Shown: positions 1 to 6,306, counted from the first letter of the stretch. The stretch is DNA of 8,038 nucleotides from Candidatus Atribacteria bacterium 1244-E10-H5-B2 (GCA_003575245.1 NMQN01000156.1:1-8038); one strand, 5' to 3'. A program made the numbers and translations. Notes: generated by a model from the sequence alone, not told the origin.

Positions 1-2
1 TT

Positions 3-983
3 ATCACTGTAAATAAGGATAGCTATATTATTAGAAATGAAAAAAAAGATGTTTTTGCGGAAGTAACAGGAAAATTTAAATTCAATGCTGATTCTACGGT
101 AGATTATCCCACAGTGGGTGATTGGGTCTATGCCAAATATTTAAACAAAGATTCTTTTGCCGTTATTAGTGAAATCTTTCCCAGAAAAACAATCTTAAAA
201 AGGAAAACATCGGGTAAAAAAATAGAATTTCAATTAATTGCAGCTAATATCGAAACGGCCTTTATTGTCCAGTCACTTGATTACAATTATAATCTCAGGC
301 GATTAGAACGATATTTAGCAATGATAAATGAAAGTAATATTCGCCCTATAGTATTACTTAGTAAAAATGATCTGTTATCCCCTATGAATGTAGGAGAAAA
401 GATATCCGAAATTCATACAGTGATGCCAGACATTCAGGTAGTGGCTTTTAGCAATATCACTAATTCCGGTTTAAGTGAAGTAGAAGAATTATTGATTCCT
501 GGTGAAACATTTTGTTTGCTTGGCTCATCAGGAGTTGGAAAAACTAGTTTACTAAATACTCTTCTGGCCGAAGCGCGGTTTGAGATCCAAGCTATTAGAG
601 AAAAAGATGGAAAAGGGAGACATACTACTGCACACCGCCAGTTAAATATATTAAAAAACGGTGCAATGCTCATAGATACACCGGGAATGCGAGAGCTGGG
701 AAATATTGGATTAGAATCAGGCATTAATAATACATTTGATGAAATTGCAAAATTATCAAGGCAATGTCGCTTTAATAATTGTTCTCATATACAAGAGGAT
801 GGATGTGCAGTTTTAGCTGCGTTAAAAGATGGTACAATTTCCCAGGAACGCTATCAAAACTATATAAAAATGAATAAAGAATCAATTTACCATGAGATGT
901 CATATTTGGAAAAACGACGGAAAAATAAACAATTTGGGAAATTTATTAAATCAGTAAAGAAGCATATTAAAAGTAAAAAATAA
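3..983 (+). CDS. rsgA: Ribosome small-subunit-dependent GTPase RsgA (YjeQ/YloQ), 5' end missing
   Basis: RsgA is a circularly permuted GTPase that acts in late maturation of the 30S ribosomal subunit. The reading frame is open from base 3, and its first codons already read like the RsgA OB-fold (AEVTGKFKF, then DYPTVGDWV). The true start is therefore upstream of the window, and the GTG at 114 is the internal Val of VGDW. G motifs appear in permuted order: G4-like SKND (360-371), G5-like FSN, the P-loop GSSGVGKT (522-545), the switch GRHTTAHRQL, and G3 DTPG (675-686). A C-terminal zinc-binding region follows with Cys codons at 765, 780 and 804 and a His codon at 786 (CRFNNCSHIQEDGC). The tail is Lys-rich. 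The 326 visible residues suggest the longer, roughly 350-residue form, with only a short N-terminal piece missing. G4 has Ser in place of the usual Asn of NKxD, a tolerated variation. The next gene starts 64 nt downstream. Confidence 0.96.
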   Translation: MTVNKDSYIIRNEKKDVFAEVTGKFKFNADSTVDYPTVGDWVYAKYLNKDSFAVISEIFPRKTILKRKTSGKKIEFQLIAANIETAFIVQSLDYNYNLRRLERYLAMINESNIRPIVLLSKNDLLSPMNVGEKISEIHTVMPDIQVVAFSNITNSGLSEVEELLIPGETFCLLGSSGVGKTSLLNTLLAEARFEIQAIREKDGKGRHTTAHRQLNILKNGAMLIDTPGMRELGNIGLESGINNTFDEIAKLSRQCRFNNCSHIQEDGCAVLAALKDGTISQERYQNYIKMNKESIYHEMSYLEKRRKNKQFGKFIKSVKKHIKSKK

Positions 984-1013
984 TATCCAGAAAGCACACA
1001 AAATAGAAATGTA

Positions 1014-1033
1014 GGGCACGATGCATCGTGCCC
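1014..1033. repeat. Perfect 20-bp GC-rich palindrome (REP-like)
   Basis: The half-site GGGCACGATG is followed immediately by its exact reverse complement. Adding TGT at 1010-1012 and ACA at 1034-1036 lengthens the pairing, with A1013 bulged. G+C is 14 of 20, far above its surroundings. It lies between rsgA and the nuclease gene and ends 2 nt before the AGGAG ribosome-binding site. No T-run follows on the plus strand, so it is not a standard terminator. It may be one copy of a dispersed REP-like palindrome or a hairpin in the nuclease leader; the window has only one copy, so the two cannot be separated here. Confidence 0.85.
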
Positions 1034-1035
1034 AC

Positions 1036-1040
1036 AGGAG
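1036..1040 (+). promoter_or_regulatory. Ribosome-binding site AGGAG setting the nuclease start
   Basis: AGGAG lies 7 nt before the ATG at 1048. This argues for that start over the in-frame ATG at 1021, which lies inside the palindrome, has no upstream Shine-Dalgarno site and would add nine residues translated mostly from the palindrome. The site abuts the palindrome, so a hairpin there could affect ribosome access. Confidence 0.8.
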
Positions 1041-1047
1041 AAATTCT

Positions 1048-2541
1048 ATGCCAGATAAACTCTCCGCAAACATGCTGTATAATTATATCAAATGTCCCCA
1101 CCGTTTAAACCTGGATCTTTTTGGAGATTATTCAAAACAGGACCCAATCAGCTCATTTGTAAAATTATTATGGGAAAAGGGCACTGATTTTGAAAAACAA
1201 GTAATAGAAAACCTACAGATACCATTCTTAGATTTACATTCCTACTTAAGAATTGAAAAAGAAAAACGAACCAAAGAAGCTATTAATAATGGTGTAGAAT
1301 TAATATATAGTGGTCGCATAAGTGCAGGAAACCTAATTGGCGAACCCGATCTTTTAAGAAGAAGTGGTGATGGATACATTAGTGGTGATATAAAAAGCGG
1401 ATCTGGTTTAGAGGGAGAAAATGATTTATCCGAAGGCAAACCAAAGCTCCACTATACAGTCCAGCTTGCCCTCTATACCGATATTTTGGAAAGGCTCGGT
1501 ATATCTGCAGGTAGAAGCCCCTTTATTTGGGATATTCATGGACGAGAAATTGAATATAATTTAAACTCACCCCAAAGCACGCGAAATCCAGAATCCTGGT
1601 GGACTAAATATCAAAACTGCTTGGAAGCAGTTAGTAAAATAGCCGATCATGATCTAAAAACATTGCCTGCTTATTCAGGGACCTGCAAATTATGCCACTG
1701 GAGAGCCTATTGTTTTAAATGTTTAAGAAAAGCTAATGATTTAACCTTGATACCGGAATTAGGACGTTCAAAAAGAGACGTTATGATTAATCATTTAGGT
1801 TCGGTTGCTGAATTAGCTCAAGCTAATCTAAACCAATTTCAAAAAGGGAAAAAAACTATTTTCCCGAGAGTAGGTAGAGGTACCCTGGAGAAATTTCAAG
1901 AAAGAGCAATACTTTTATCAAAAAGTGGCTCCAAGCCCTATTTGAAAAGTCAAATCACCTTGCCAGATGCCCAAATTGAATTATTTTTTGATATTGAAAC
2001 TGACCCGATGAGAGATATCTGTTATCTGCATGGATTCTTAGAGCGTCGTAATCGAGACACTAATACCGAGCGATATATTGCTTTCTTCTCCGGCCAACCA
2101 GATGAGCAGGAAGAAAAACTTGCCTTTAGCCAAGCTTGGGAATTTATTCAAAAATCAATGCCCTGTGTAATTTATTATTATTCACCCTATGAAAGAACCC
2201 AATGGAGGAAATTGCAAGAAAAATATCCGGAGGTAATGTCCGAAGATGATATAGTAAAAATGTTTAATCCCGAGTGTGCGGTAGATCTCTACTTTAATGT
2301 AGTAAAGAAAAAAACAGAATGGCCAACCAATGATTACTCAATTAAAACTTTAGCTTCCTATCTGGGATTTCACTGGCGTGATGAAAGTCCATCTGGCGCT
2401 GAATCTATTGAATGGTATCATCGATGGGTAGAAACTGGTGATGTAAACATAAAAACAAGGATTCTCAAATACAATGAAGATGACTGTATCGCCACACGTG
2501 TCTTATTGGATGGCATTTGTTCGTTGCCTTTATCAAAATAG
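1048..2541 (+). CDS. TM0106-family putative nuclease: Cas4/RecB-like domain plus RNase H-like domain
   Basis: This 497-residue protein has two nuclease modules. The N-terminal half (about 1-230) is a RecB/Cas4-like PD-(D/E)XK nuclease. It shows an early Cys (C16 in KCPHR), GEPD (98-101), D114-I-K116, the QxxxY motif Q139/Y143, and C213-x2-C216-x5-C222. With C16, these cysteines match the Fe-S ligand pattern of AddB and Cas4. A linker around 230-300 resembles a helix-hairpin-helix region (ELGRSKRDVMINHLGSVAEL). The C-terminal part (about 310-497) is RNase H-like with DnaQ-type acidic motifs: D315-I-E317, YYYSPYERTQW, and a closing YNEDDC at 475-480. The usual RecB His position before the first conserved Glu appears to be Phe (GTDFE). 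Members of this family are known from many bacteria without CRISPR association, and none is seen here. The substrate is unknown; DNA processing is the likely role by homology. The start is at 1048 (AGGAG 7 nt upstream). Confidence 0.88.
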   Translation: MPDKLSANMLYNYIKCPHRLNLDLFGDYSKQDPISSFVKLLWEKGTDFEKQVIENLQIPFLDLHSYLRIEKEKRTKEAINNGVELIYSGRISAGNLIGEPDLLRRSGDGYISGDIKSGSGLEGENDLSEGKPKLHYTVQLALYTDILERLGISAGRSPFIWDIHGREIEYNLNSPQSTRNPESWWTKYQNCLEAVSKIADHDLKTLPAYSGTCKLCHWRAYCFKCLRKANDLTLIPELGRSKRDVMINHLGSVAELAQANLNQFQKGKKTIFPRVGRGTLEKFQERAILLSKSGSKPYLKSQITLPDAQIELFFDIETDPMRDICYLHGFLERRNRDTNTERYIAFFSGQPDEQEEKLAFSQAWEFIQKSMPCVIYYYSPYERTQWRKLQEKYPEVMSEDDIVKMFNPECAVDLYFNVVKKKTEWPTNDYSIKTLASYLGFHWRDESPSGAESIEWYHRWVETGDVNIKTRILKYNEDDCIATRVLLDGICSLPLSK

Positions 2542-2670
2542 TAGCCAATATATATTCAGGCACAATTAATCTAATTTATACGATCCTTTAACAAGAAGGT
2601 TTACATCTTTCGTGGAGTAATTGTTCCTTTATAATTTTAATTATAATAAAAATTTCCAAAAAGAATTTAG

Positions 2671-3276
2671 TCAGGAAAGTATCCCACTAATCTTTATTGC
2701 GGTATAGGCCAGAAGAAGGGATAGGACACTGTTTATAGTAATTCTTAATTTTACAACATGCAAATATTGGTTAATAATTGTCCCGAATAAAGACCAGGTT
2801 AAAAGAGCACAGAAACCTATAAGGGCAAAGCCCAATGAGAATAGGATAATGTAGAGAGGATTACCAATAAGGGGATTTAAGAAGACCGAGTAAAGTGTCA
2901 GTCCATAAATAATTGCTTTGGGATTTAAAAATTGGAGTAATATACCTTTGTAAAAACCCCAGAGATACTGGTCAGATTTTTCCTGAAACGAAAAGCTGGC
3001 TTTAAAAGTGCTATAGGCCAAGTAGAGAATATAGGCCGCTCCAATCCAGCGCATAATAGGTTCGACAGAGGGAATGGCCGTTAAAAGCAGATTAGAAAAA
3101 AATCCACAGAGTAACAACAGTAAGAAAAATCCGCTAACAATTCCATAAATATAATTCATGATTTTTTTAATTCCAAAATTAATACTCATGGAGGCACAGC
3201 TCAGGTTATTGGGTCCCGGGGTGAAGGTGGTAATCAAGACGAAGGGAATCAAAACACCAAAGTCAATTAAGTTCAT
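2671..3276 (-). CDS. LysE/RhtB-family amino-acid (or metabolite) exporter
   Basis: This 201-residue inner-membrane protein has about six hydrophobic segments (roughly residues 5-20, 40-65, 72-92, 110-135, 142-168, 180-200). It carries the family signature TPGPNN at 19-24 and a typical FLNPKA at 116-121. Length and motifs fit LysE/RhtB translocators, which export amino acids such as lysine, threonine or homoserine lactone by proton antiport. The substrate cannot be read from the sequence. The ATG (complement of 3274-3276) is preceded by AGGAGGG with 7 nt spacing, a strong start. The gene converges on the nuclease gene (129-nt gap) and is divergent from the oxidoreductase gene. A sigma70-like promoter lies about 75-100 nt upstream. 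Confidence 0.92.
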   Translation of the reverse strand: MNLIDFGVLIPFVLITTFTPGPNNLSCASMSINFGIKKIMNYIYGIVSGFFLLLLLCGFFSNLLLTAIPSVEPIMRWIGAAYILYLAYSTFKASFSFQEKSDQYLWGFYKGILLQFLNPKAIIYGLTLYSVFLNPLIGNPLYIILFSLGFALIGFCALLTWSLFGTIINQYLHVVKLRITINSVLSLLLAYTAIKISGILS

Positions 3277-3348
3277 TTCTATTCCCTCCTCAATTATTTA
3301 TTTTAAATTATAATTTTTGGATTCAGACAGCAAGTAAAAGTGTTTATC

Positions 3349-3377
3349 AATTTACAGTAAAAAAGTTCTATTGTCAA
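3349..3377 (-). promoter_or_regulatory. Sigma70-like promoter for the LysE-type exporter
   Basis: On the minus strand there is a perfect -35 TTGACA (complement of 3372-3377), a 17-nt spacer and TAAATT (complement of 3349-3354, four of six matches). Predicted transcription start is near 3342, leaving a leader of about 65 nt before the ATG. Spacing and the perfect -35 make this a good candidate; the -10 is only moderate. Confidence 0.6.
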
Positions 3378-3380
3378 GAA

Positions 3381-3400
3381 ATTTACATAAATTTGCATAA
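3381..3400. repeat. Two tandem 10-bp direct repeats in the divergent spacer
   Basis: ATTTACATAA is followed at once by ATTTGCATAA, with one mismatch. The period is about one helical turn, so both copies present the same DNA face. They lie just upstream of the exporter's -35 and overlap the start of a candidate oxidoreductase promoter. That position suits a regulator site, but both copies are AT-rich and chance is possible. Confidence 0.45.
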
Positions 3401-3420
3401 GTTACAAAACCTGATAAAAT
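3393..3420 (+). promoter_or_regulatory. Candidate extended -10 promoter for the oxidoreductase operon
   Basis: TTGCAT (3393-3398), a 16-nt spacer and TAAAAT (3415-3420, five of six) with an extended -10 TG at 3412-3413. The transcription start would be near 3427, about 90 nt before the GTG start. It competes with the TATAAT at 3450; the sequence alone does not decide between them. Confidence 0.4.
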
Positions 3421-3438
3421 TAAAAATGTTTAAGGATA

Positions 3439-3460
3439 GTTAAACTTATTATAATTTAAC
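3439..3460 (+). promoter_or_regulatory. Perfect -10 box inside an inverted repeat (candidate promoter/operator)
   Basis: GTTAAA (3439-3444) and TTTAAC (3455-3460) form an inverted repeat with a 10-nt centre. TATAAT at 3450-3455, a perfect -10, lies across the dyad. The matching -35 is poor (TGTTTA at 17-nt spacing, or TTTAAG at 15). A repressor bound to the dyad would cover the -10. The short AT-rich arms keep confidence low. Confidence 0.4.
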
Positions 3461-3518
3461 CGAAAAATAAAATGAGCTAACTCAAGATTGATTTACAAAT
3501 AAGTAGAAAGGATAATTT

Positions 3519-4460
3519 GTGAGTAAAACGATTAAAAGTGTATGTGTATATGGCATCGGAGGTGTCGGCGGGTATTTTGGCGGCAGAATAGCTCATGAAA
3601 TTAGCAAGGGTAACCGCGCTATACAGGTCTATTTTATGGGTCGAGGGGAACATTTAAAGGCCGTTCAGCAACACGGGTTAAATCTAATCACCGATAAAGA
3701 GGAATTTTTTTGTTTTCCAAATATTGCAACAGATAATATAAGACATATTCCTGCCCCGGATTTATACTTACTATGCGTAAAAGAGTATGATTTAGATAAT
3801 GCTGTTGCATCAATCGCAAAAAATATATCCGCCAATACCATAGTTCTTCCCTTGCTTAATGGGGTAGATATCTATGAACGCATAAGGACCACTTTACGAA
3901 AAGCGATAGTCTCACCTGCCTGTATCTATGTTTCCTCCAGTATTGAAAAGCCCGGTACCATCAGGCAAAAAGGAGCTGAGGGACATATCATATTTGGTAA
4001 AGACCCGAGATACTTAAACTATAATTATGGGTATCTTGTTGAATTCTTTAATAAAATGGGGATTAGCAATACCTGGTATGATAATCCTTATCCGGCAATA
4101 TGGGAAAAGTATATATTTATTACAGCGTTTAGTTTAATGACAGCCTATTCAGGAAAAACAATAGGAGTAGTACTCGCTGATGATAAGTTAAAGCGTATGA
4201 CGGAAAATATCATGAAAGAAGTTGTTTTAGTGGGGAAAACAAAGAATATAAATTTTAAGCAAGATGTAGTAGAAAAAACTCTACAAAAAGCTAAAAATTT
4301 TCCTTACGAAACTAAGACCTCATTTCAAAGAGATTATGAAAAAGGGAAAACCAGACATGAAGGAGATATATTCGGAGGGACTTTAATTCGTTTGGCGAAA
4401 GAATATAATATCTCAATTCCCGCAATTACAGATGCGTATGGAGTTTTAATAGCGCGATAA
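3519..4460 (+). CDS. Ketopantoate reductase (PanE/ApbA)-like NAD(P)-dependent oxidoreductase
   Basis: This 313-residue cytosolic protein has the 2-dehydropantoate 2-reductase fold. The Rossmann motif is G12-I-G-G-V-G17, NG is at 114-115, the expected catalytic Lys is K197 in WEK, the C-terminal helical domain has a TSF with S268, and the expected catalytic Glu is E281 (RHEGDIFGG). True PanE reduces ketopantoate to pantoate for coenzyme A synthesis. In E. coli PanE the Lys is followed by Asn residues four and eight positions on; by motif alignment these are I201 and S205 here. This suggests a paralogue with another 2-oxo acid or similar substrate, and no other pantothenate gene is nearby, so I do not call it panE. 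The start is GTG with AGAAAGGA six nt upstream. It is probably the first gene of a three-gene operon, 36 nt before the next gene. Confidence 0.8.
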   Translation: MSKTIKSVCVYGIGGVGGYFGGRIAHEISKGNRAIQVYFMGRGEHLKAVQQHGLNLITDKEEFFCFPNIATDNIRHIPAPDLYLLCVKEYDLDNAVASIAKNISANTIVLPLLNGVDIYERIRTTLRKAIVSPACIYVSSSIEKPGTIRQKGAEGHIIFGKDPRYLNYNYGYLVEFFNKMGISNTWYDNPYPAIWEKYIFITAFSLMTAYSGKTIGVVLADDKLKRMTENIMKEVVLVGKTKNINFKQDVVEKTLQKAKNFPYETKTSFQRDYEKGKTRHEGDIFGGTLIRLAKEYNISIPAITDAYGVLIAR

Positions 4461-4496
4461 AATCTGAGGAAGTTTAGCTTTAGGAAGAGGAAATAA

Positions 4497-4925
4497 ATGT
4501 TGAAAGAATTAATCCAGGATGGGTATGGAATTAAAGAAGATTTAAATTGTGCAGAAGCCATTTTGTATGGTGCTAATCAAGTCTATCATCTTGACTTAAA
4601 TTCAGATTCTCTGAAAATGGCTGCTGCTTTTGGCGGGGGAATGGCTATCGAAAGTGTGTGTGGTGTATTGACAGCATCAGTTATGGTTTTAGGGAAGCTC
4701 TTTGTTCCAGATGTCGCCCATAAACACCCGGAAATTAAAGAATTATGTAAAGAATTATTTGATACTTTTGAAAAAGAAATGGGCGATATTCTGTGTAAAC
4801 CATTAAAGGATAATTATCGAACAGAAGAGAGAAAATGTAAGGATGTTATTTTGAAAGGGGCAGAAATTTTAAATAAGATAGTTACAAGAGAATTGAAAAG
4901 TTTGTCAAAGGTTAAGTTAATATGA
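4497..4925 (+). CDS. C_GCAxxG_C_C family small cysteine protein
   Basis: This 142-residue protein matches the C_GCAxxG_C_C family (PF09719-like), named for spaced cysteines, whose function is not established. Visible features are NCAEA with C18, a glycine-rich FGGGMA (45-50), SVCGVLTASVMVLG with C55, LCKEL with C84, C100 and C114 (RKCKDV). The central signature is loose: after C55 the expected Gly-Ala/Gly pattern reads GVLTA, with Val and Ala at usual Ala/Gly positions. The spaced cysteines suggest metal or redox binding, which is inference. The ATG has AAGAGG six nt upstream. The last codons overlap the CPBP protease start by ATGA, which suggests translational coupling. It most likely shares a transcript with the upstream oxidoreductase. 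Confidence 0.78.
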   Translation: MLKELIQDGYGIKEDLNCAEAILYGANQVYHLDLNSDSLKMAAAFGGGMAIESVCGVLTASVMVLGKLFVPDVAHKHPEIKELCKELFDTFEKEMGDILCKPLKDNYRTEERKCKDVILKGAEILNKIVTRELKSLSKVKLI

Positions 4926-5668
4926 AAAAAGTTTCACTGTCCCTAAAAATATATATTGGTCTTATTGTGACCCTGGCTATTCTGGCAGCGATTAATATCT
5001 TTTTACCACAAGGTGCTTTCTTGTCAACTCAAACACTTCCTGCTTCAAAGCCAGTACTTGCTCTGGCAAATGCAGCAATTATGTTAATCCTCTATGGGGG
5101 TTTGGGTTTTTTAGGATTGAAACTTTCCTCAAAACTCGGCTTTACTGATATTTGGGATTTGAAAGTTTCAAATAAACAAAGATTTTTAATTCCTGCCCTT
5201 GTGGGAGGGGTTATAGGAATATTTTTTATTTTCGTAGATGTAATTTTTAGTAAATTTCATAGCTTAGGTTCAATTCCTCATCCCCCATTTCCTACCTCCC
5301 TGGTTGCTTCAGTTACTGCCGGTATCGGCGAAGAAGTAATATTTCGCTTGTTTTTTATCTCGTTCTGGGTATGGCTTATTTCTTATGTAATCCTCAAAAA
5401 GAGATGGCAAAATCAGATTTTTTGGGTAGTCTCTATCTTTTCAGCACTTGCCTTTGCTTTAGGACATTTCCCTTCAGTTATGATTCTTTTTGATCTTAAT
5501 ACTATTCAAGAGATTCCATTTGCTCTTATCAGTGAGATAATCTTTCTTAATGGGGTGATTTCAATTTTTACTGCTTATTATTTTAGAAAATATGGTTTTT
5601 TAGCGGCAGTGGGAATTCACTTCTGGACAGATATAATATGGCATGTGATCTGGGGGATGATTTATTAG
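4922..5668 (+). CDS. CPBP-family intramembrane metalloprotease (Abi/CAAX-like)
   Basis: This 248-residue multi-pass membrane protein has the CPBP (PF02517) motifs in order: E137-E138-x3-R142 (GEEVIFR), F178-x3-H182 (FALGH), and H233-x3-D237 (HFWTD). These are the expected Glu/His catalytic and metal-binding residues of the Rce1-like glutamic/metallo-endopeptidase fold, so the active site looks intact. Hydrophobic segments lie near residues 8-28, 47-68, 88-110, 140-158, 166-185, 200-220 and 226-247. Family members cleave prenylated or membrane peptides, and some process bacteriocins or confer immunity; the substrate here is unknown. There is no prenyltransferase or bacteriocin gene nearby. The start overlaps the stop of the cysteine protein (ATGA), with no strong ribosome-binding site of its own visible. 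It is the last gene of the apparent operon. Confidence 0.88.
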   Translation: MKKVSLSLKIYIGLIVTLAILAAINIFLPQGAFLSTQTLPASKPVLALANAAIMLILYGGLGFLGLKLSSKLGFTDIWDLKVSNKQRFLIPALVGGVIGIFFIFVDVIFSKFHSLGSIPHPPFPTSLVASVTAGIGEEVIFRLFFISFWVWLISYVILKKRWQNQIFWVVSIFSALAFALGHFPSVMILFDLNTIQEIPFALISEIIFLNGVISIFTAYYFRKYGFLAAVGIHFWTDIIWHVIWGMIY

Positions 5669-5754
5669 GGAATAGTCCTTTGATAAGGTTGAATGAAGAA
5701 AATAAGAAATCGTTTTGGAGAATTAAAAAATTAGTTAGTGTAAACTTTAGTGGG

Positions 5755-5787
5755 GTAGTAAGATCAAAGGAAGAATACTACTTTTTT
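5755..5787 (+). terminator. Weak intrinsic-terminator-like hairpin after the CPBP gene
   Basis: GTAGTA (5755-5760) pairs with TACTAC (5776-5781) across a 15-nt loop and is followed directly by six T (5782-5787). Two G·U pairs could extend the stem. The stem is short and AT-rich and the loop is long, so this is a tentative call. Its place, 86 nt after the operon's last stop codon, is suitable. Confidence 0.35.
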
Positions 5788-5810
5788 ATATCTTTTTCTC
5801 TCTTTCTTAA

Positions 5811-5840
5811 CTCGATACTCGATACTATATACTCGATACT
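5811..5840. repeat. Heptanucleotide tandem repeat (CTCGATA, four units)
   Basis: Units are CTCGATA (5811-5817), CTCGATA (5818-5824), CTATATA (5825-5831, a two-base variant) and CTCGATA (5832-5838), plus a trailing CT. It follows a pyrimidine-rich tract and lies just upstream of the DUF3795 promoter. Such 7-bp repeats can change copy number by slippage. No coding frame here is credible. Confidence 0.85.
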
Positions 5841-5855
5841 TTCTTTTGGCTCTTT

Positions 5856-5884
5856 TTGAATAAATTGCCAAGATGGTATAGAAT
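5856..5884 (+). promoter_or_regulatory. Sigma70-like promoter for the DUF3795 gene
   Basis: TTGAAT (5856-5861, four of six) with 17-nt spacing and TAGAAT (5879-5884, five of six). An alternative extended -10 reads TGG then TATAGA (5874-5882). The predicted start, near 5889-5891, leaves a very short leader that begins at the Shine-Dalgarno site. A promoter further upstream is possible. Confidence 0.5.
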
Positions 5885-5890
5885 AAAACA

Positions 5891-5899
5891 AGGTGGTGA
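5891..5899 (+). promoter_or_regulatory. Ribosome-binding site setting the DUF3795 start
   Basis: AGGTGGTGA precedes the ATG at 5905, with 8 nt between AGGTGG and ATG. The in-frame GTG codons at 5893 and 5896 lie inside this site and would have no upstream Shine-Dalgarno of their own, so ATG 5905 is preferred. Confidence 0.75.
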
Positions 5900-5904
5900 A
5901 AATT

Positions 5905-6252
5905 ATGGATAAGATAATTGCCCTTTGCGGATTAACTTGTACTGAATGCCCGGCATTTATAGCTACCCAGAAAGATGATGATGAGGAAAGAAAGAAAGTT
6001 GCTAAAATGTGGTCTAAGGAATTCAATGAAGAGGTTAAGCCAGAAGATATTAATTGTGATGGGTGTTTAACAGAAGAGGGGGGTCGAGTTTTTAATTATT
6101 GCAAGACTTGTGAAATAAGAAAATGCGCTAAAGAAAAAGAAATTAAAAATTGCGCTTACTGTAATGATTATGCCTGCGAAAAGCTAACCAAGTTTTTTGA
6201 TATGGCTCCTGAGGCCAAGACTGCCCTGGCAGAAATCAGAAAAAATCTTTAG
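5905..6252 (+). CDS. DUF3795 family Cys-rich protein
   Basis: This 115-residue soluble protein matches DUF3795 (PF12675), whose function is unknown. Eleven cysteines (8, 12, 15, 51, 54, 66, 69, 74, 83, 86, 91) are arranged in CxxC-like groups: CGLTCTEC, CDGC, CKTC, CAYC and DYAC. A charged helical segment (22-48) separates the first group from the rest, and the C-terminal part (92-115) is helical and Cys-free. The pattern suggests binding of zinc or an Fe-S cluster; this is inference. Length and layout are typical and I see no lost motif. It has its own promoter and lies 54 nt upstream of the radical SAM gene, so the two may be cotranscribed. Confidence 0.88.
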   Translation: MDKIIALCGLTCTECPAFIATQKDDDEERKKVAKMWSKEFNEEVKPEDINCDGCLTEEGGRVFNYCKTCEIRKCAKEKEIKNCAYCNDYACEKLTKFFDMAPEAKTALAEIRKNL

Positions 6253-6295
6253 AAAAGAAGGATTCCTTTCTTGTAATAGCGAATGATATTTATAG

Positions 6296-6301
6296 AGGAG
6301 G
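6296..6301 (+). promoter_or_regulatory. Ribosome-binding site AGGAGG setting the radical SAM start
   Basis: AGGAGG lies 5 nt before the ATG at 6307. The upstream in-frame ATG at 6283 would add eight residues encoded by this site and has no Shine-Dalgarno of its own. MKILLVYP at 6307 is also the typical family N-terminus. Confidence 0.85.
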
Positions 6302-6306
6302 GTTTT

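Noticed and set aside
434..724. 96-codon minus-strand frame inside rsgA
   Set aside because: It is antisense to the conserved GTPase motifs, with no family resemblance.
1021..1047. In-frame ATG at 1021 as the nuclease start
   Set aside because: It lies inside the palindrome, lacks a Shine-Dalgarno site and adds nine residues not typical of the family; ATG 1048 has AGGAG at 7 nt.
1048..2541. Cas4-like domain as evidence of a CRISPR system
   Set aside because: No repeat-spacer array and no other cas gene is present; the RNase H-like fusion fits the stand-alone TM0106 family.
2629..2646. TTATAATT/AATTATAA hairpin between the convergent nuclease and exporter genes, as a terminator
   Set aside because: The stem is purely A/T with a 2-nt loop, and no clean T-run follows on either strand; likely chance in AT-rich DNA.
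4922..5668. CPBP protein as part of an abortive-infection or bacteriocin locus
   Set aside because: No phage, toxin, peptide precursor or transporter gene accompanies it; the old Abi name alone is not evidence.
5638..5859. 73-codon plus-strand open frame after the CPBP gene
   Set aside because: It begins inside the CPBP gene, runs through the low-complexity tract and heptad repeat, and has no protein-like pattern.
5778..6026. 82-codon minus-strand open frame over the heptad repeat
   Set aside because: It is a shadow of the DUF3795 gene and the repeat tract, with low-complexity Ser/Lys runs.
6257..6276. Imperfect hairpin (AAGAAGG/CCTTTCTT) after the DUF3795 stop, as a terminator
   Set aside because: It has a bulged stem and a 3-nt loop with no T-run after it; it would not clearly separate the two genes.
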